From contig JADMXW010000013.1 of NCBI GenBank assembly GCA_015548865.1, positions 100,434 to 164,433 on the forward strand: a DNA stretch of 64,000 nt, read 5' to 3'. Positions 63,925-64,000 of this stretch are shown here, one piece after another. This DNA comes from Serratia marcescens (GTDB lineage Bacteria; Pseudomonadota; Gammaproteobacteria; Enterobacterales; Enterobacteriaceae). Every line of letters begins with the position of its first letter. The first letter of the stretch is position 1. Below the pieces are notes generated by a model. That model was not told where the DNA came from. It did no database searches and worked only from the letters and a program-made list of their open reading frames with translations. The translations under genes were made by a program, and so were the position numbers.

Positions 63925-64000
<76 letters not shown>

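Overview
The window is a stretch of a gamma-proteobacterial, Enterobacterales-type chromosome (about 50 % G+C by eye) carrying a large, more GC-rich integrative and conjugative element (ICE). The host genes (AscGFB beta-glucoside system, ZitB with an ArsR regulator, VirK/YbjX, ERIC repeat, tRNA-Gly) suggest a soft-rot or related enterobacterium (Pectobacteriaceae or Yersiniaceae); I cannot fix the genus from sequence alone.

Bases 1 to about 45738 are the right-hand part of an ICE of the clc/GI3 type (MPF-G conjugation system). Its integrase lies beside a tRNA-Gly(GCC) gene, and the 18-bp sequence at the tRNA 3' end is the attachment core known for ICEclc-type elements. The left end lies outside the window. 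The backbone is the conjugation block TIGR03746/03749/03752/03751/VirB4 (1-5772), a DsbA-like protein (8452-9198), the block TIGR03757/03756/03755/TraG/DUF3742 (17777-22841), a FitAB-type toxin-antitoxin pair, a MobH relaxase (24511-26358) and the integrase (43659-45494). A long interrupted inverted repeat upstream of mobH is an oriT candidate. Inserted among backbone genes are signalling genes (an intact MHYT-GGDEF-EAL protein, a PAS-GAF-GGDEF-EAL gene broken by one in-frame TGA, two Aer-like chemoreceptors) and a TetR / PAPS-reductase-like / GNAT / ParB-like operon.

Between the relaxase and the integrase is metabolic cargo. An eight-gene operon of lower G+C (26959-33474) encodes an aldolase of the DRE-TIM type, an isopropylmalate/tartrate-dehydrogenase-like enzyme, an RraA-like aldolase, a flavin reductase, an ABM-fold protein, a nitronate-monooxygenase-like protein, an alpha/beta hydrolase and a metal-dependent hydrolase. 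It ends in a strong terminator and faces a convergent luciferase-like monooxygenase gene; the upstream regions of both transcription units carry the same 19-bp palindrome, so they probably form one regulon for an uncharacterised pathway. A second, GC-rich cassette follows (LysR regulator, MFS, luciferase-like oxidoreductase, MFS). Near the integrase are an Hha-like modulator, an XRE regulator with a 17-bp inverted repeat over its start codon, and an orphan LysR effector domain.

Bases 45739-64000 are chromosomal and end at a second, identical tRNA-Gly gene. They hold a 2-hydroxyacid dehydrogenase, arsR-zitB, a VirK/YbjX protein, ascG and ascFB, and then the most striking locus: a darobactin-family RiPP cluster. 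DarA is a 65-residue precursor whose core reads WNWSKGF (darobactin A is WNWSKSF). It is followed by the DarB, DarC and DarD exporter genes, but the radical-SAM maturase gene darE is reduced to a remnant without its 4Fe-4S motif and central barrel. Beyond lie an AraC regulator overlapping a YbhB/YbcL-like gene, an AAA-type NTPase and a very AT-rich orphan gene. No CRISPR array and no intact insertion sequence were recognised.
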